Source of the DNA: Noviherbaspirillum sp. Root189
GTDB lineage: Bacteria > Pseudomonadota > Gammaproteobacteria > Burkholderiales > Burkholderiaceae_D
NCBI RefSeq assembly: GCF_001428545.1
Contig: NZ_LMHZ01000045.1
Location: 155,545 to 219,544, forward strand
Length of the DNA: 64,000 bases
Reading direction: 5' to 3'
Shown piece after piece: positions 46,177 through 54,857 of this stretch (its first letter is position 1; every line of letters starts with the position of its first letter). The position numbers and the translations under genes are program-made. The notes under the pieces were generated by a model that was not told the DNA's origin, ran no database searches, and was given only the letters and a program-made list of their open reading frames with translations.

Positions 46177-47255
46177 TGAATACCTCCGCACTTCCGGTTC
46201 TTGCCACTTATCCACGCCTGCGTCGCTTTGTCATCGATGTGGCGATCACCAGTGTATTCAACACGGCGATCGCCCTGATGATTACCTATGTGATGCGGAT
46301 ACCAAGCACCTTCTACATCAACTTTGTCATCTCGATGTGCATCGGCACGCTGATGGTGACCATACTCGACGGCGGCAGACTGCTTATCTGGGGACTCGAC
46401 AAGCCAACGCGTCTGCCCTTCCTGTTGATGTTTCTTGTCGCATTGCCCGTATCGCAGTATGGCGGCAACAGCATTGCGAGCTGGCTGCTCGACATTCCCA
46501 GGGAAAGCTTCCAGGCGGTCCGCTCCAACAACCTGGTAGGTTTCCTCGTGCTGTTTGCGGTGGTTTGCGGCAGCATCACCTGGTTCTTCTATAGCCGTAG
46601 TGTGATGGAACACTTCAAGGCCGAGGCGGCCAATGAAAAAGCGCGCGCGTCGGCCATCGAAAAACAGGCATTGCAGGCGCAACTGCAGATGCTGCAGGCA
46701 CAGATCGAACCGCACATGATGTTCAACACGCTGGCCAACCTGCAGGGGCTGATCGCCATTGATCCGCCCAGGGCGCAGCACATGCTCGATCAGCTGATCC
46801 AGTACCTGCGCGCGACGCTGGCATCGTCGCGCTCGGACAAGACCACATTGGCACACGAGTTTTCACTCATGGAAGCCTATCTCGGGCTGATGAAAGTACG
46901 CATGGGTGCGCGCCTGTCATACCGGCTTGATTTGCCGGATGAACTCCAGCAAATCCGCATCCCGCCGATGCTGTTGCAGCCGCTGGTAGAAAACGCCATC
47001 AGGCATGGCATCGAACCAAAGGTCGGCGGCGGCCAAGTCACGGTGCAGGCGGCACGCCACAAGGACATGCTGCACCTGGAGGTAATCGATAATGGCCTCG
47101 GACTTGGCGCATCTCCGGAAAACAAGCTCAGTACCCATCTTGGCGTCGAGAATATTCGTGAGCGTTTGCGCGCCCTGTACGGCGACGCGGCGCAGTTTGC
47201 ACTTGGTCCCAATACGCCGGAAGGCGTGATTGCCGCATTGAGGATACCCGTATGA
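46176..47255 (+). CDS. LytS-type sensor histidine kinase
   Basis: The 359-residue membrane kinase has four hydrophobic segments (about 15-150) and a coiled linker. A His_kinase/HATPase unit follows, with the phospho-acceptor His180 in QIEPHMMFNTLANL and the ATP-binding PLVENAIRHGIEP and VIDNGLGLG motifs. The start ATG at 46176 overlaps the stop of the 2TM gene; a frame-matched upstream start would run inside that gene. The canonical PHFLFN is PHMMFN here. Its stop overlaps the regulator start by 4 bp, so the signalling pair is coupled. The signal is unknown. Confidence 0.93.
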   Translation: MNTSALPVLATYPRLRRFVIDVAITSVFNTAIALMITYVMRIPSTFYINFVISMCIGTLMVTILDGGRLLIWGLDKPTRLPFLLMFLVALPVSQYGGNSIASWLLDIPRESFQAVRSNNLVGFLVLFAVVCGSITWFFYSRSVMEHFKAEAANEKARASAIEKQALQAQLQMLQAQIEPHMMFNTLANLQGLIAIDPPRAQHMLDQLIQYLRATLASSRSDKTTLAHEFSLMEAYLGLMKVRMGARLSYRLDLPDELQQIRIPPMLLQPLVENAIRHGIEPKVGGGQVTVQAARHKDMLHLEVIDNGLGLGASPENKLSTHLGVENIRERLRALYGDAAQFALGPNTPEGVIAALRIPV

Positions 47256-48052
47256 ACCACCCACGCGCACTGATTGCGGAAGACGAACCGATTCTCGCCT
47301 ATACCCTGCAGCAGACACTGCAGCGCTTGTGGCCCGAGCTGCAGGTATGCGGTGTCGTCGACAACGGCGCAAGCGCGGTGCAGGAAGCGCTGGCGCAACG
47401 TCCTGATGTGCTCTTCCTGGACATTAAAATGCCGGGCAAAACCGGACTCGAAGCCGCTCAGGAACTTGCCGAAGACTGGCCCGAAGGCCCCCATTTTCCC
47501 CTGGTCGTGTTTGTCACCGCTTACGATGAATATGCGTTGCAGGCCTTCGAGTATGCGGCGGCAGACTACGTCCTCAAGCCAATCAGCGACGGCCGCCTCG
47601 GCAAGACGGTCGAGCGGCTCAAGCCGCGCCTGCAGCACGATGTCGAACGCGGTGCCGAACTGGAACGCATCGTTGGCCAGCTTCGCTCGCTGGTGCCGGG
47701 CATGCCAGGTGTAGCGGGTGCTGGCGAACGCCTGACCATGATCCGGGCCGCTGTCGGCAACCAGATCCGGCTGATTCCGGTTGACGAAGTTCAGTATTTC
47801 GAGGCGACCGACAAATATGTCAACGTCGTCACCGCCGAAAGCGAATCACTGATCCGCACCAGCCTGAAGGAATTGTTGCCGCAGCTCGATCCATCGCGCT
47901 TCTGGCAGATACATCGCGGAACGGTAGTGAACGTGCATTGCATCCAGGCCGCGCTGCGTGACGAGACTGGCAAGCTGTTACTCAAACTGAAGAATCGCGA
48001 ACAAATGCTGACGGTCAGCCGTGTTTATGCGCATTTGTTTAAACAAATGTAA
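47252..48052 (+). CDS. LytTR family response regulator
   Basis: The 266-residue regulator has a receiver domain (LIAEDEPILAYTLQQTLQ, phospho-acceptor Asp57 in VLFLDIKMPGKTG, VFVTAYDEYALQAFEYAAAD with a phosphorelay Lys-Pro) and a C-terminal LytTR DNA-binding domain (RLIPVDEVQYFEATDKYVNV, RTSLKELLPQLDPSRFWQIH and RGTVVNV). The start overlaps the kinase stop (ATGA). Likely targets are not apparent; the nearby DUF2306 and 2TM genes are candidates. Confidence 0.94.
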   Translation: MNHPRALIAEDEPILAYTLQQTLQRLWPELQVCGVVDNGASAVQEALAQRPDVLFLDIKMPGKTGLEAAQELAEDWPEGPHFPLVVFVTAYDEYALQAFEYAAADYVLKPISDGRLGKTVERLKPRLQHDVERGAELERIVGQLRSLVPGMPGVAGAGERLTMIRAAVGNQIRLIPVDEVQYFEATDKYVNVVTAESESLIRTSLKELLPQLDPSRFWQIHRGTVVNVHCIQAALRDETGKLLLKLKNREQMLTVSRVYAHLFKQM

Positions 48053-48107
48053 TCCGGCAAGCGGCGCGATCCTTACAATGAAACGCAACCGGACACGGTC
48101 GATATCT

Positions 48108-48521
48108 TTACACCTGCTGTAGCGCGAACACGGCAAGCGGCGCAGCGGTCAACAGAACGGCGAGCGATGCCCGCGCACGGCCGCCAAGCCCATGGCGCTT
48201 GAACCAGTTCGATACGCCAAGGCCGCCAAGCGCATAAAACAAAGTGATGAAAAACAATGCACCCACTCCCATTGTCTGCACCGCGCGACCAGTAAACAGG
48301 ACGGCAAACATCGCAGCCGTGACCAGACCCAGTGCAATCGCGATCCACGATAGCGTCGTGGCGAGGCTGCCGGGCTGTCGCGGATTCAGAGGTGCGCCAA
48401 GTTCGAGACGCTTCTTGATCACGTCACGCTGAAGCAGGAAAACCAGCAGCGGATCGATCTGCCTATATGGCAGCAAGCCCACGGCAGCGGCGGCTACCAA
48501 GTCCTCGCGTTGGATAGTCAT
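48108..48521 (-). CDS. short DUF2157-like membrane protein
   Basis: The 137-residue protein starts MTIQREDLVAAAAVGLLPYRQIDPLLVFLLQRD and has three hydrophobic segments ending in APLAVFALQQV. It aligns by eye with the first 150 residues of the DUF2157 protein encoded 400 bp away (MKIKREVLQAAADAGVLNPLEI at the start, PLAVFALQHV at the end). It therefore looks like a short paralogue lacking the C-terminal half. Function unknown. Confidence 0.75.
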   Translation of the reverse strand: MTIQREDLVAAAAVGLLPYRQIDPLLVFLLQRDVIKKRLELGAPLNPRQPGSLATTLSWIAIALGLVTAAMFAVLFTGRAVQTMGVGALFFITLFYALGGLGVSNWFKRHGLGGRARASLAVLLTAAPLAVFALQQV

Positions 48522-48919
48522 TCTCGCTCCTTTGATATTCCGACGTTTATCGAGAGCGGCTTGGTGCCGTCGGTCTCCACTGTCCTGTGGTTTGCCTGAC
48601 CATCGTCAGGAGGCTGGCTAACTGACTGCTGGCCCTGATGATTTTGACGGTCCTGACGAGGAAAAACCTCGTTAATTTAAAAGCGGCAAAGGTAGTGAAA
48701 GCGGAGGAGTTCGATGTAATGAAACGTCGGGCCTGCACATCGTCGATAGATTTACATGATGTATTTAAGCGACTTTCAAAACACATCGGATAGATATACA
48801 TCAAGCGCTTAGCCGACATCGACGCCTGATTTACGCACCATCAAACCAGAGTAACCAACAGTTAAAAATAGATGGCGTATGACGGTGCGCCGACTTTCCA
48901 GGATGCACCGCTGCATGAT
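48522..48919. other. intergenic region between two related membrane protein genes
   Basis: About 400 bp, more AT-rich around 48660-48870. No frame with a ribosome site and family resemblance was found. It must contain the promoter of the short DUF2157-like gene. Confidence 0.45.
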
Positions 48920-50002
48920 TCATCCCCGGCGATTGTCGATGAGCTCACGCACATTCTCCGGCAGGAATTCACGCAGGCGCGACGAGATGCGCGCTTCATG
49001 CTTGCTCCACCACACGCCGACACCGATCAGCGCAAAACCGAGCACCGTCAGCACAAGCACAAACGCAATACTGTTCTTGAACAGGTTCCATGACAGGTCG
49101 CCCAGCACCATCGCGATGCCGATGCCGCCGAACACGGCGAATACGCGTCGCCCCAGCAAGGCGCCGACAAAGACCATGCCGAAGTTGATACACAGATAAA
49201 CCAGTTTACCGGGCAGTTTGCCGGTCCCCATCATCGACAATGCGCCCCAGAAGCTCAGCAAGCCGAACAGGTAAAGCCAGTACGCGTAGTCCTTGTCGTG
49301 CCGGGAACGTACATCAACAAAGAACGCCAGCAGCAGCATGAGCATGCCAAAGGCAAGCGATATCTGTTTGCGCAATTCCCATGTGGCACCGCTGAACCAG
49401 TCGTTTTCGCCCCCGGCTTGTGCAAGGAGTGCCGGGATGATGTCCATGCCCATGTACCACAGGGTGACCGCAATCGGCATCATCAGAAAAGGATAACGAA
49501 AGCGCCACAGCAACGCGGCGCCGGCAGCCAGGGTAGCCAGTTCCATGATTAACCAGCGCCAGTCGATATAGCGATGATAGTCACGATAGTGCTCGGCATG
49601 CGCGCCATCGACCCAGAGGCCGAGGACATGCTGGAGCGCAAACACGGCCAGCGGCACCAGGGCCACCGCAAGGGTTGCAAAGATACCGGCCGGAATACCG
49701 TGGCCACGCTTTTCCAGTATCGCCGCAATCGCCACGGCCACCGCCGCGTAGAGCAGCGACAGGATGAGCAACGCAGGCATCCCGGCCGCTTCGACCGCCA
49801 GGGTCGCGAACAGCGACGCCGCGCCGATCGCCAGCATGCCGCCAAGGTAGTACAGGACATGCGTGCCGGAAAATCGCGGTGAAGACCCCTGTCCCGGCAA
49901 ACCCTCGTATCGGCCCAGGAAAGCCAGCAAGCCATCAATTTCAAGGGGATTAAGCACACCGGCGTCGGCCGCCGCCTGCAAAACTTCACGTTTTATTTTC
50001 AT
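48920..50002 (-). CDS. DUF2157 multi-spanning membrane protein
   Basis: The start at 50002 follows CGGAGCGTTCG and gives MKIKREVLQAAADAGVLNPLEI, the amphipathic N-terminus of DUF2157 proteins. Earlier in-frame starts add a non-homologous leader of 95 residues. The 360-residue protein has about ten hydrophobic segments and ends in a basic tail. DUF2157 proteins are inner-membrane proteins of unknown function. It is divergent from ynfA. Confidence 0.87.
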   Translation of the reverse strand: MKIKREVLQAAADAGVLNPLEIDGLLAFLGRYEGLPGQGSSPRFSGTHVLYYLGGMLAIGAASLFATLAVEAAGMPALLILSLLYAAVAVAIAAILEKRGHGIPAGIFATLAVALVPLAVFALQHVLGLWVDGAHAEHYRDYHRYIDWRWLIMELATLAAGAALLWRFRYPFLMMPIAVTLWYMGMDIIPALLAQAGGENDWFSGATWELRKQISLAFGMLMLLLAFFVDVRSRHDKDYAYWLYLFGLLSFWGALSMMGTGKLPGKLVYLCINFGMVFVGALLGRRVFAVFGGIGIAMVLGDLSWNLFKNSIAFVLVLTVLGFALIGVGVWWSKHEARISSRLREFLPENVRELIDNRRG

Positions 50003-50163
50003 CGAACGCTCCGGGTTATGATGCGCAGGTAATGTAGCGCAACTTCCTGCGCGCGGAAGACTAAATGCATGATCCCGAGCCAGGATGCTCTTCCCGCTAC
50101 CCCGGGTCGCGTTTTCTGATACAAGCGACTGCTCAGTCTCCCCAGTCTCTACCGATAAAACCC

Positions 50164-50496
50164 ATGTTTGCCGCAAAAACCCTGTTACTGTTCGTCCTGA
50201 CCGCGATCGCTGAAATTCTTGGTTGCTACCTGCCCTATCTTTGGCTGAAGAAAGGCGCAAGCACCTGGCTGCTGATTCCGGCCGCATTGAGCCTTGCAGT
50301 GTTCGCCTGGCTGCTTACACTGCATCCTGACGCCGCCGGCCGTACCTATGCCGCGTATGGCGGGGTGTACATTACGGTCGCGCTCGCATGGCTATGGCTG
50401 GTTGACGGCATGCGCCCCACGGCCTTTGACGTCGTCGGCGTGCTGGTATCGCTGAGCGGCATGGCAATCATCCTGTTTGCGCCGCGTGGCGCATAG
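50164..50496 (+). CDS. YnfA family (UPF0060) small membrane protein
   Basis: The 110-residue protein has four membrane helices with the UPF0060 pattern [39 protein letters not shown] and [17 protein letters not shown]. Relatives resemble small drug-resistance transporters in size and topology, though a transport role is not established for this copy. The ATG at 50164 gives the family length; a longer in-frame start is unsupported. A methyltransferase gene follows 18 bp downstream. Confidence 0.9.
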   Translation: MFAAKTLLLFVLTAIAEILGCYLPYLWLKKGASTWLLIPAALSLAVFAWLLTLHPDAAGRTYAAYGGVYITVALAWLWLVDGMRPTAFDVVGVLVSLSGMAIILFAPRGA

Positions 50497-50514
50497 GGAT
50501 CTTCGGGAACTGAT

Positions 50515-51105
50515 ATGCAAACGGATCTCTGGCTGGCAAGGTGGATTCCCCTCATCAAGGCACAGGCTCCGATCCCGGCGGTGCTAGAGCTTGGCAGCGG
50601 CCCAGGTGACGACTCGGCTTACCTGGTTGAGCAAGATATCGTCCGTCTTACCTGCACCGACGTCTCGCCCAGGGCACTCGCGCGCTGCGCCCGCGCGGCG
50701 CCGGGCGCGTTGATGGTATGCCATGACCTGCGTGAGCCGCTGCCGTTTGCCGAACGCAGCTTCGATGTGGGGATTGCCAGTTTGTGCCTGCATTACTTCG
50801 CATGGGACAAAACCGAGGCGATACTGCGCGACATTGGACGCTCCCTGACGCCAGGAGGTATCCTGTTGTGCCGGCTGAACTCGACGCGGGATGTCCATTA
50901 TGGTGCGGTCGGACATGAGCCGGTTGGACGGAATTATTATCTGGTGGATGGTTTTCCGAAACGCTTTTTTGACCGGGAATCCGTCGATCTTCTTTTTGCG
51001 CATGGATGGGAAAGAATTTCCATTGAGGAATTATCGATCGCCCGCTATGACAAGCCGAAAATTGTATGGGAAGTCATCCTGCGACAAACGAACAGCGGGG
51101 ATTGA
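50515..51105 (+). CDS. class I SAM-dependent methyltransferase
   Basis: The 196-residue protein has motif I LELGSGPGDDSAYL, an acidic LTCTDVSPRALARC and the LREPLPFAERSFDVGIASLCLHYF block of class I methyltransferases. A SAM-dependent reaction is clear; the substrate is unknown. It begins 18 bp after ynfA on the same strand, so they may form an operon. It is about the shortest usual size for this family. Confidence 0.85.
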   Translation: MQTDLWLARWIPLIKAQAPIPAVLELGSGPGDDSAYLVEQDIVRLTCTDVSPRALARCARAAPGALMVCHDLREPLPFAERSFDVGIASLCLHYFAWDKTEAILRDIGRSLTPGGILLCRLNSTRDVHYGAVGHEPVGRNYYLVDGFPKRFFDRESVDLLFAHGWERISIEELSIARYDKPKIVWEVILRQTNSGD

Positions 51106-51204
51106 AGCAGTTTTCCGATATGCAGCCTGCCGGAAGCGCCGAGCTTACCCTGCTACGGTAAAATGCCCGTCAATCCATTCATTTCAACGCATTTTGCGAA
51201 GCAC

Positions 51205-52971
51205 ATGAGCACCGACTCCAAGAACACCAGTAAACCAGCCCCAGCAGGCGCTGCGGACAACGCACCGGCCTCCAATTTCCTGCGTGGCATCATTGAAGCC
51301 GACAACGCCGCTGGCAAGTACAGCAACCGCACCGACTCGCTCGGCCGCCCGCTACCCCCTGTCGTCACCCGTTTCCCGCCTGAACCGAACGGTTACCTGC
51401 ATATCGGCCATGCCAAGGCAATCTGCATCGACTTCGGCCTTGCACGCGATTTCGGCGGACGCTGCCACATGCGCTTCGACGATACCAATCCGACCAAGGA
51501 AGAACAGGAATACGTCGACACCATTCTCGACAGCGTCAAGTGGCTGGGCTTCGACTGGAAAGACAACACTGGCGAGCATTTGTATTTCGCCAGCGACTAT
51601 TTTGACAAGTTCTATGAAATTGCCGAATACCTGATCAGCGCCGGTCACGCTTATGTCGACAGCCAGAGCGCCGACGACATGGCAAAGAATCGCGGCAACT
51701 TCGGCGAGCCTGGCAAGAACTCGCCTTTCCGCGACCGCCCCGCCGCCGAATCGCTGGACCTGTTGCGCCGCATGAAGGCAGGCGAGTTCAAGGATGGCGA
51801 ACATATCGTGCGCGCCAAGATCGACATGGCCTCGCCCAACATGAACATGCGCGATCCGGCGATCTACCGCATCCGCCATGCGCATCACCACCGTACCGGC
51901 GACAAGTGGTGCATCTACCCGATGTACGACTACGCGCATCCGCTGGAAGACGCGATCGAACACGTCAGCCACTCCTTCTGCACGCTGGAATTCCAGGACC
52001 ATCGTCCGTTCTATGACTGGGTCCTTGAACGCGCAGCGGAAGGCGGCTTCTTCAAGCATCCGCTGCCGGCGCAAACCGAGTTCGCTCGCCTCAACCTGAC
52101 CTATGCGATCACCAGCAAGCGCAAGCTGCGCCAACTGATCGATGAAAACATCGTCGACGGCTGGGACGATCCGCGCATGCCCACCATCGTTGGCATCCGC
52201 CGTCGCGGCTATACGCCGGAATCGATTCGCCTGTTCTGCGAACGTGTCGGTGTCGCCAAGGCGGACAGCTGGATCGACATGAGCACGCTCGAAGGCGCAT
52301 TGCGTGACGACCTCGATGAAAAGGCGCCGCGTGCCACCGCCGTACTGCGCCCGCTCAAGCTCATCATCGACAACTTCCCCGAGAACCTGATCGACGAATG
52401 CAGTTCACCGGTGCATCCGCACCATCCGGAACGCGGCAACCGTCATTTTCCGATCACCAAGGAACTCTGGATCGAAGCGGAAGACTTCATGGAAGTGCCG
52501 AGCAAGGGTTACTTCCGCCTCTTCCCGGGCAACAAGGTCCGCCTGCGCTATGGTTACGTTGTTGAATGCACCGGTTGCGACAAGGATGCCGATGGCAAGG
52601 TCATCGCCGTACATTGCAATTATTTTGCCGACAGCAAGAGCGGTACCGAAGGCTCCAACAACTACAAGGTCAAGGGCAATATCCACTGGGTCAGCGCGAC
52701 GCATGCACTGGAAGCTGAAGTACGCCTGTACGACCGACTGTTCACCGATCCGCATCCGGACGCCGGCGGCAAGGATTTCAAGGCGGTGTTGAACCCGAAC
52801 GCAAAGGAAGTGATTACCGCTTATCTGGAGCAAGGCATGAAAGCCGCGCAACCGGACGAAAAATTCCAGTTCGAACGGCACGGTTATTTCGTTGCCGATC
52901 GCGTGGATTCGCAACCTGGAAGACCGGTGTTTAACCGGGTGGTGACGTTGAAGGATTCGTGGGGCAAGTAG
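51205..52971 (+). CDS. glnS: glutaminyl-tRNA synthetase
   Basis: The class I synthetase attaches glutamine to tRNA-Gln. It has the HIGH motif in NGYLHIGHAKAICIDFG, the MRFDDTNPTKE block, TSKRKLRQLIDE as the KMSKS-type loop and the C-terminal anticodon-binding beta barrels. The start at 51205 (MSTDSKNTSK) gives 588 residues; an upstream ATG at 51163 is also possible and neither has a strong ribosome site. The first 45 residues are a low-complexity extension before the family core. Confidence 0.95.
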   Translation: MSTDSKNTSKPAPAGAADNAPASNFLRGIIEADNAAGKYSNRTDSLGRPLPPVVTRFPPEPNGYLHIGHAKAICIDFGLARDFGGRCHMRFDDTNPTKEEQEYVDTILDSVKWLGFDWKDNTGEHLYFASDYFDKFYEIAEYLISAGHAYVDSQSADDMAKNRGNFGEPGKNSPFRDRPAAESLDLLRRMKAGEFKDGEHIVRAKIDMASPNMNMRDPAIYRIRHAHHHRTGDKWCIYPMYDYAHPLEDAIEHVSHSFCTLEFQDHRPFYDWVLERAAEGGFFKHPLPAQTEFARLNLTYAITSKRKLRQLIDENIVDGWDDPRMPTIVGIRRRGYTPESIRLFCERVGVAKADSWIDMSTLEGALRDDLDEKAPRATAVLRPLKLIIDNFPENLIDECSSPVHPHHPERGNRHFPITKELWIEAEDFMEVPSKGYFRLFPGNKVRLRYGYVVECTGCDKDADGKVIAVHCNYFADSKSGTEGSNNYKVKGNIHWVSATHALEAEVRLYDRLFTDPHPDAGGKDFKAVLNPNAKEVITAYLEQGMKAAQPDEKFQFERHGYFVADRVDSQPGRPVFNRVVTLKDSWGK

Positions 52972-53005
52972 TCATCGCCCTTTTCTTCCGGAGGAATTAG
53001 TGATT

Positions 53006-53051
53006 GATTCTCTCTCGACAATTGGCCTTTATGAAAGTCGGAGAGAGAATC
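53006..53051. terminator. long hairpin after glnS
   Basis: GATTCTCTCTCGAC (53006-53019) pairs with GTCGGAGAGAGAATC (53037-53051), giving a 14-bp stem with one bulged G and a 17-nt loop. A T-rich stretch (CACTTTTCTTG) follows within about 10 bp on the plus strand. It lies between glnS and the oppositely oriented immunity gene. Confidence 0.55.
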
Positions 53052-53091
53052 ACGTCACTTTTCTTGCAATTGAACTTCAAGCCAATAAATG

Positions 53092-53391
53092 TCAAAGTAG
53101 TTCATTCAGATACAACAACCAGTTTTTGGTCGACATTCCCCATGCCGCGGGCAATATATCGGGATTAAATTGCTTCACGAATGCTTTTTCAAGGTCAGCT
53201 TTATTCGCCTCCGCGTTATGAATGAAACGTTGGATGTCTGCCTTCACACCCATCACATCATGCGGATGAGCCGTGCTTCTATAGTTCTCCATGATTGCTT
53301 CAATGGTTCCGCCTGCGAGGTCAAAGTCTTGATGAAACCATCCACCTAAAAGTTGCTCAAGGTAAGGAAAGGATTCGAGATAGCTATGCAT
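53092..53391 (-). CDS. CdiI_2-like immunity protein
   Basis: The 99-residue protein resembles the CdiI_2 contact-dependent inhibition immunity family: FPYLEQLLGGWFHQDFDLAG, then IEAIMENYRSTAHPHDVMGVKADIQRF and a C-terminal LEKAFVKQFN. In known systems the immunity protein binds its cognate toxin and stays in the cytoplasm. It begins 9 bp after the toxin stop, so the pair is one transcript. It has lower GC than the flanking genes, a sign of transfer. Confidence 0.82.
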   Translation of the reverse strand: MHSYLESFPYLEQLLGGWFHQDFDLAGGTIEAIMENYRSTAHPHDVMGVKADIQRFIHNAEANKADLEKAFVKQFNPDILPAAWGMSTKNWLLYLNELL

Positions 53392-53400
53392 TGTGGTCTT

Positions 53401-54213
53401 TTAGGGAATCGGGAAAGCAGTCAGTAAAAAATAAACTTTACCACCATGACTGATCTTCTTTAAAACGATACGGATTTTAGTCATGTCTTGTAAAACATTA
53501 GCTTTCCGCGTCACGCCATAACCGATAACTTTGCCTGCGTTGTACTGAAAAGCATAGCTTTGACCAACATTGGCAGAGTGCATCGCACTCTTGATTGCTG
53601 CTGAATTTACCTTAACCGCTTTGGAAATGACAGCCGTTGCCTCTTTAATACTTTTAAAGGACGTGGCCGCCGGTATGTGTGCTTCTGCCGCAAGGCGCGA
53701 ACGAAGCCAGGCTTCACTCTTTCCAACATGACGTGCAATGGCATGTCCACCAGCCGCCTCTTCTGCCAGCAAATTGATTGTTCCTGCACGAATAGATACA
53801 ACGCGAAGGGCTCCTAGCAAACCACCGACAACAACAGGCACTGCTATGTCCACCGAGGTCCCTATAGTGCGAGCTGTTCCGGCATCGACACCTAAACTTC
53901 TTGCTGCACTGGAAGCGGCTTTTGACGTGAAGGACTGGGCCAGGCGTCCGTTCCACGCTTGGTTAGCGTTAGTCGACAAGGTATCCAGTCCATGAGCCGC
54001 CAACAACGCCCCGCCAATTTTAGTTGTCATGGTGGGATCAGGTGCAAGCAATAGGGCGCCCGCTCCAATGAGCTCGATAGCTCCGCCGATAATACCCACG
54101 CCTCCCCATAAACGGTTCGAATGGACACTTACGGGATCAATGCTTTCCCCCTGTAGCAAAGCTGCCATTTGAATTGGCGAAAGGACTAAGCTGAAGTCTG
54201 GATTTTGCTGCAT
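53401..54213 (-). CDS. orphan polymorphic toxin with C-terminal RNase A-like domain
   Basis: The 270-residue product (start 54213) has an N-terminal region with LSPIQMAALLQGESI and glycine-rich hydrophobic segments (about 35-80 and 120-145). A C-terminal bacterial RNase A-like domain spans about 152-270: GGHAIARHVGKSEAWLRSRL, IPAATSF, and a final LLTAFP. The family active site uses His, Arg, Thr and a Thr-x-Tyr end. Here the His/Arg and Thr265 are present, but the last Tyr is Phe267. No CdiA, Hcp or VgrG gene is adjacent, so delivery is unknown. The region is AT-rich. An earlier ATG at 54282 would add 23 residues; neither start has a good ribosome site. Confidence 0.83.
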   Translation of the reverse strand: MQQNPDFSLVLSPIQMAALLQGESIDPVSVHSNRLWGGVGIIGGAIELIGAGALLLAPDPTMTTKIGGALLAAHGLDTLSTNANQAWNGRLAQSFTSKAASSAARSLGVDAGTARTIGTSVDIAVPVVVGGLLGALRVVSIRAGTINLLAEEAAGGHAIARHVGKSEAWLRSRLAAEAHIPAATSFKSIKEATAVISKAVKVNSAAIKSAMHSANVGQSYAFQYNAGKVIGYGVTRKANVLQDMTKIRIVLKKISHGGKVYFLLTAFPIP

Positions 54214-54399
54214 GTCGTTAGATACAAAGTTTAAGAAGTTGCATTTTATGCAAAATCTGTAATGTTGCAATCTAAATAACACCGAGTTTTGGCCTCAACC
54301 GTTCATTCTTCTTTCTATTAATGAATGCGCTTGTTACTCCAAGCATAGGCGCGTACCATGCTCGCGGATTAAATGGCCATACCAGACAAAGGATAACAA

Positions 54400-54777
54400 G
54401 TGGACGACAGCCTCACCAAAGACGAATACGACGCGCTTTTCCAGATCACCAAGCTGAAACGTGGCGAGCGTCCCAATGCTTGCGTTGCGCGAAATACCAA
54501 GCGGCTGGTCGGCCTGAAGTACGCAACGCATGAAAAAGGCGGACAGCTGATCCTGACGGAAAAAGGTGAGACTACTCTGTTCATCAAGCGTTGTATCGAT
54601 GGGCTGCGTGCTGTCGCTAACGACCCTCTTACCAAACTGGACACCGGCGTTGCAACGTTCCTCAGCAAGAAGGGCCATATCGTTCCACGGGCATCGGGCG
54701 ATGGCTTCGACATCACGCAGCGCGGACAGGAATCGCTGGCCGATATCGATTCCAAGACCGCCCCTAAAAACGTTTAA
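54400..54777 (+). CDS. conserved hypothetical protein, winged-helix-like
   Basis: The 125-residue protein starts at a GTG at 54400 with AAAGGATAACAA before it. Its pattern (YDALFQITKLKRGERPNACV, RLVGLKYATHEKGGQLILTEKG and a second half of similar type, FLSKKGHIVPRASGDGFDITQRG) resembles two short winged-helix-like units. I do not recognise a named family. It diverges from the toxin gene and sits between that insert and the DUF3014 gene. Confidence 0.65.
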   Translation: MDDSLTKDEYDALFQITKLKRGERPNACVARNTKRLVGLKYATHEKGGQLILTEKGETTLFIKRCIDGLRAVANDPLTKLDTGVATFLSKKGHIVPRASGDGFDITQRGQESLADIDSKTAPKNV

Positions 54778-54857
54778 CGCTTAGAGTCGGTTCTCTCAAC
54801 GGATGCCCCATCACTACATCACTACCTGGCTAACCAAGCCAGTGAAGGCGCCCTGTC

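Noticed and set aside
48547..48819. 90-codon minus-strand frame between the two DUF2157-like genes
   Set aside because: No ribosome site and no recognisable features.
53000..53221. GTG-started frame of 73 codons after glnS with a GGAGGAATTA site
   Set aside because: It runs through a strong hairpin and into the antisense of the immunity gene, and the peptide resembles nothing.
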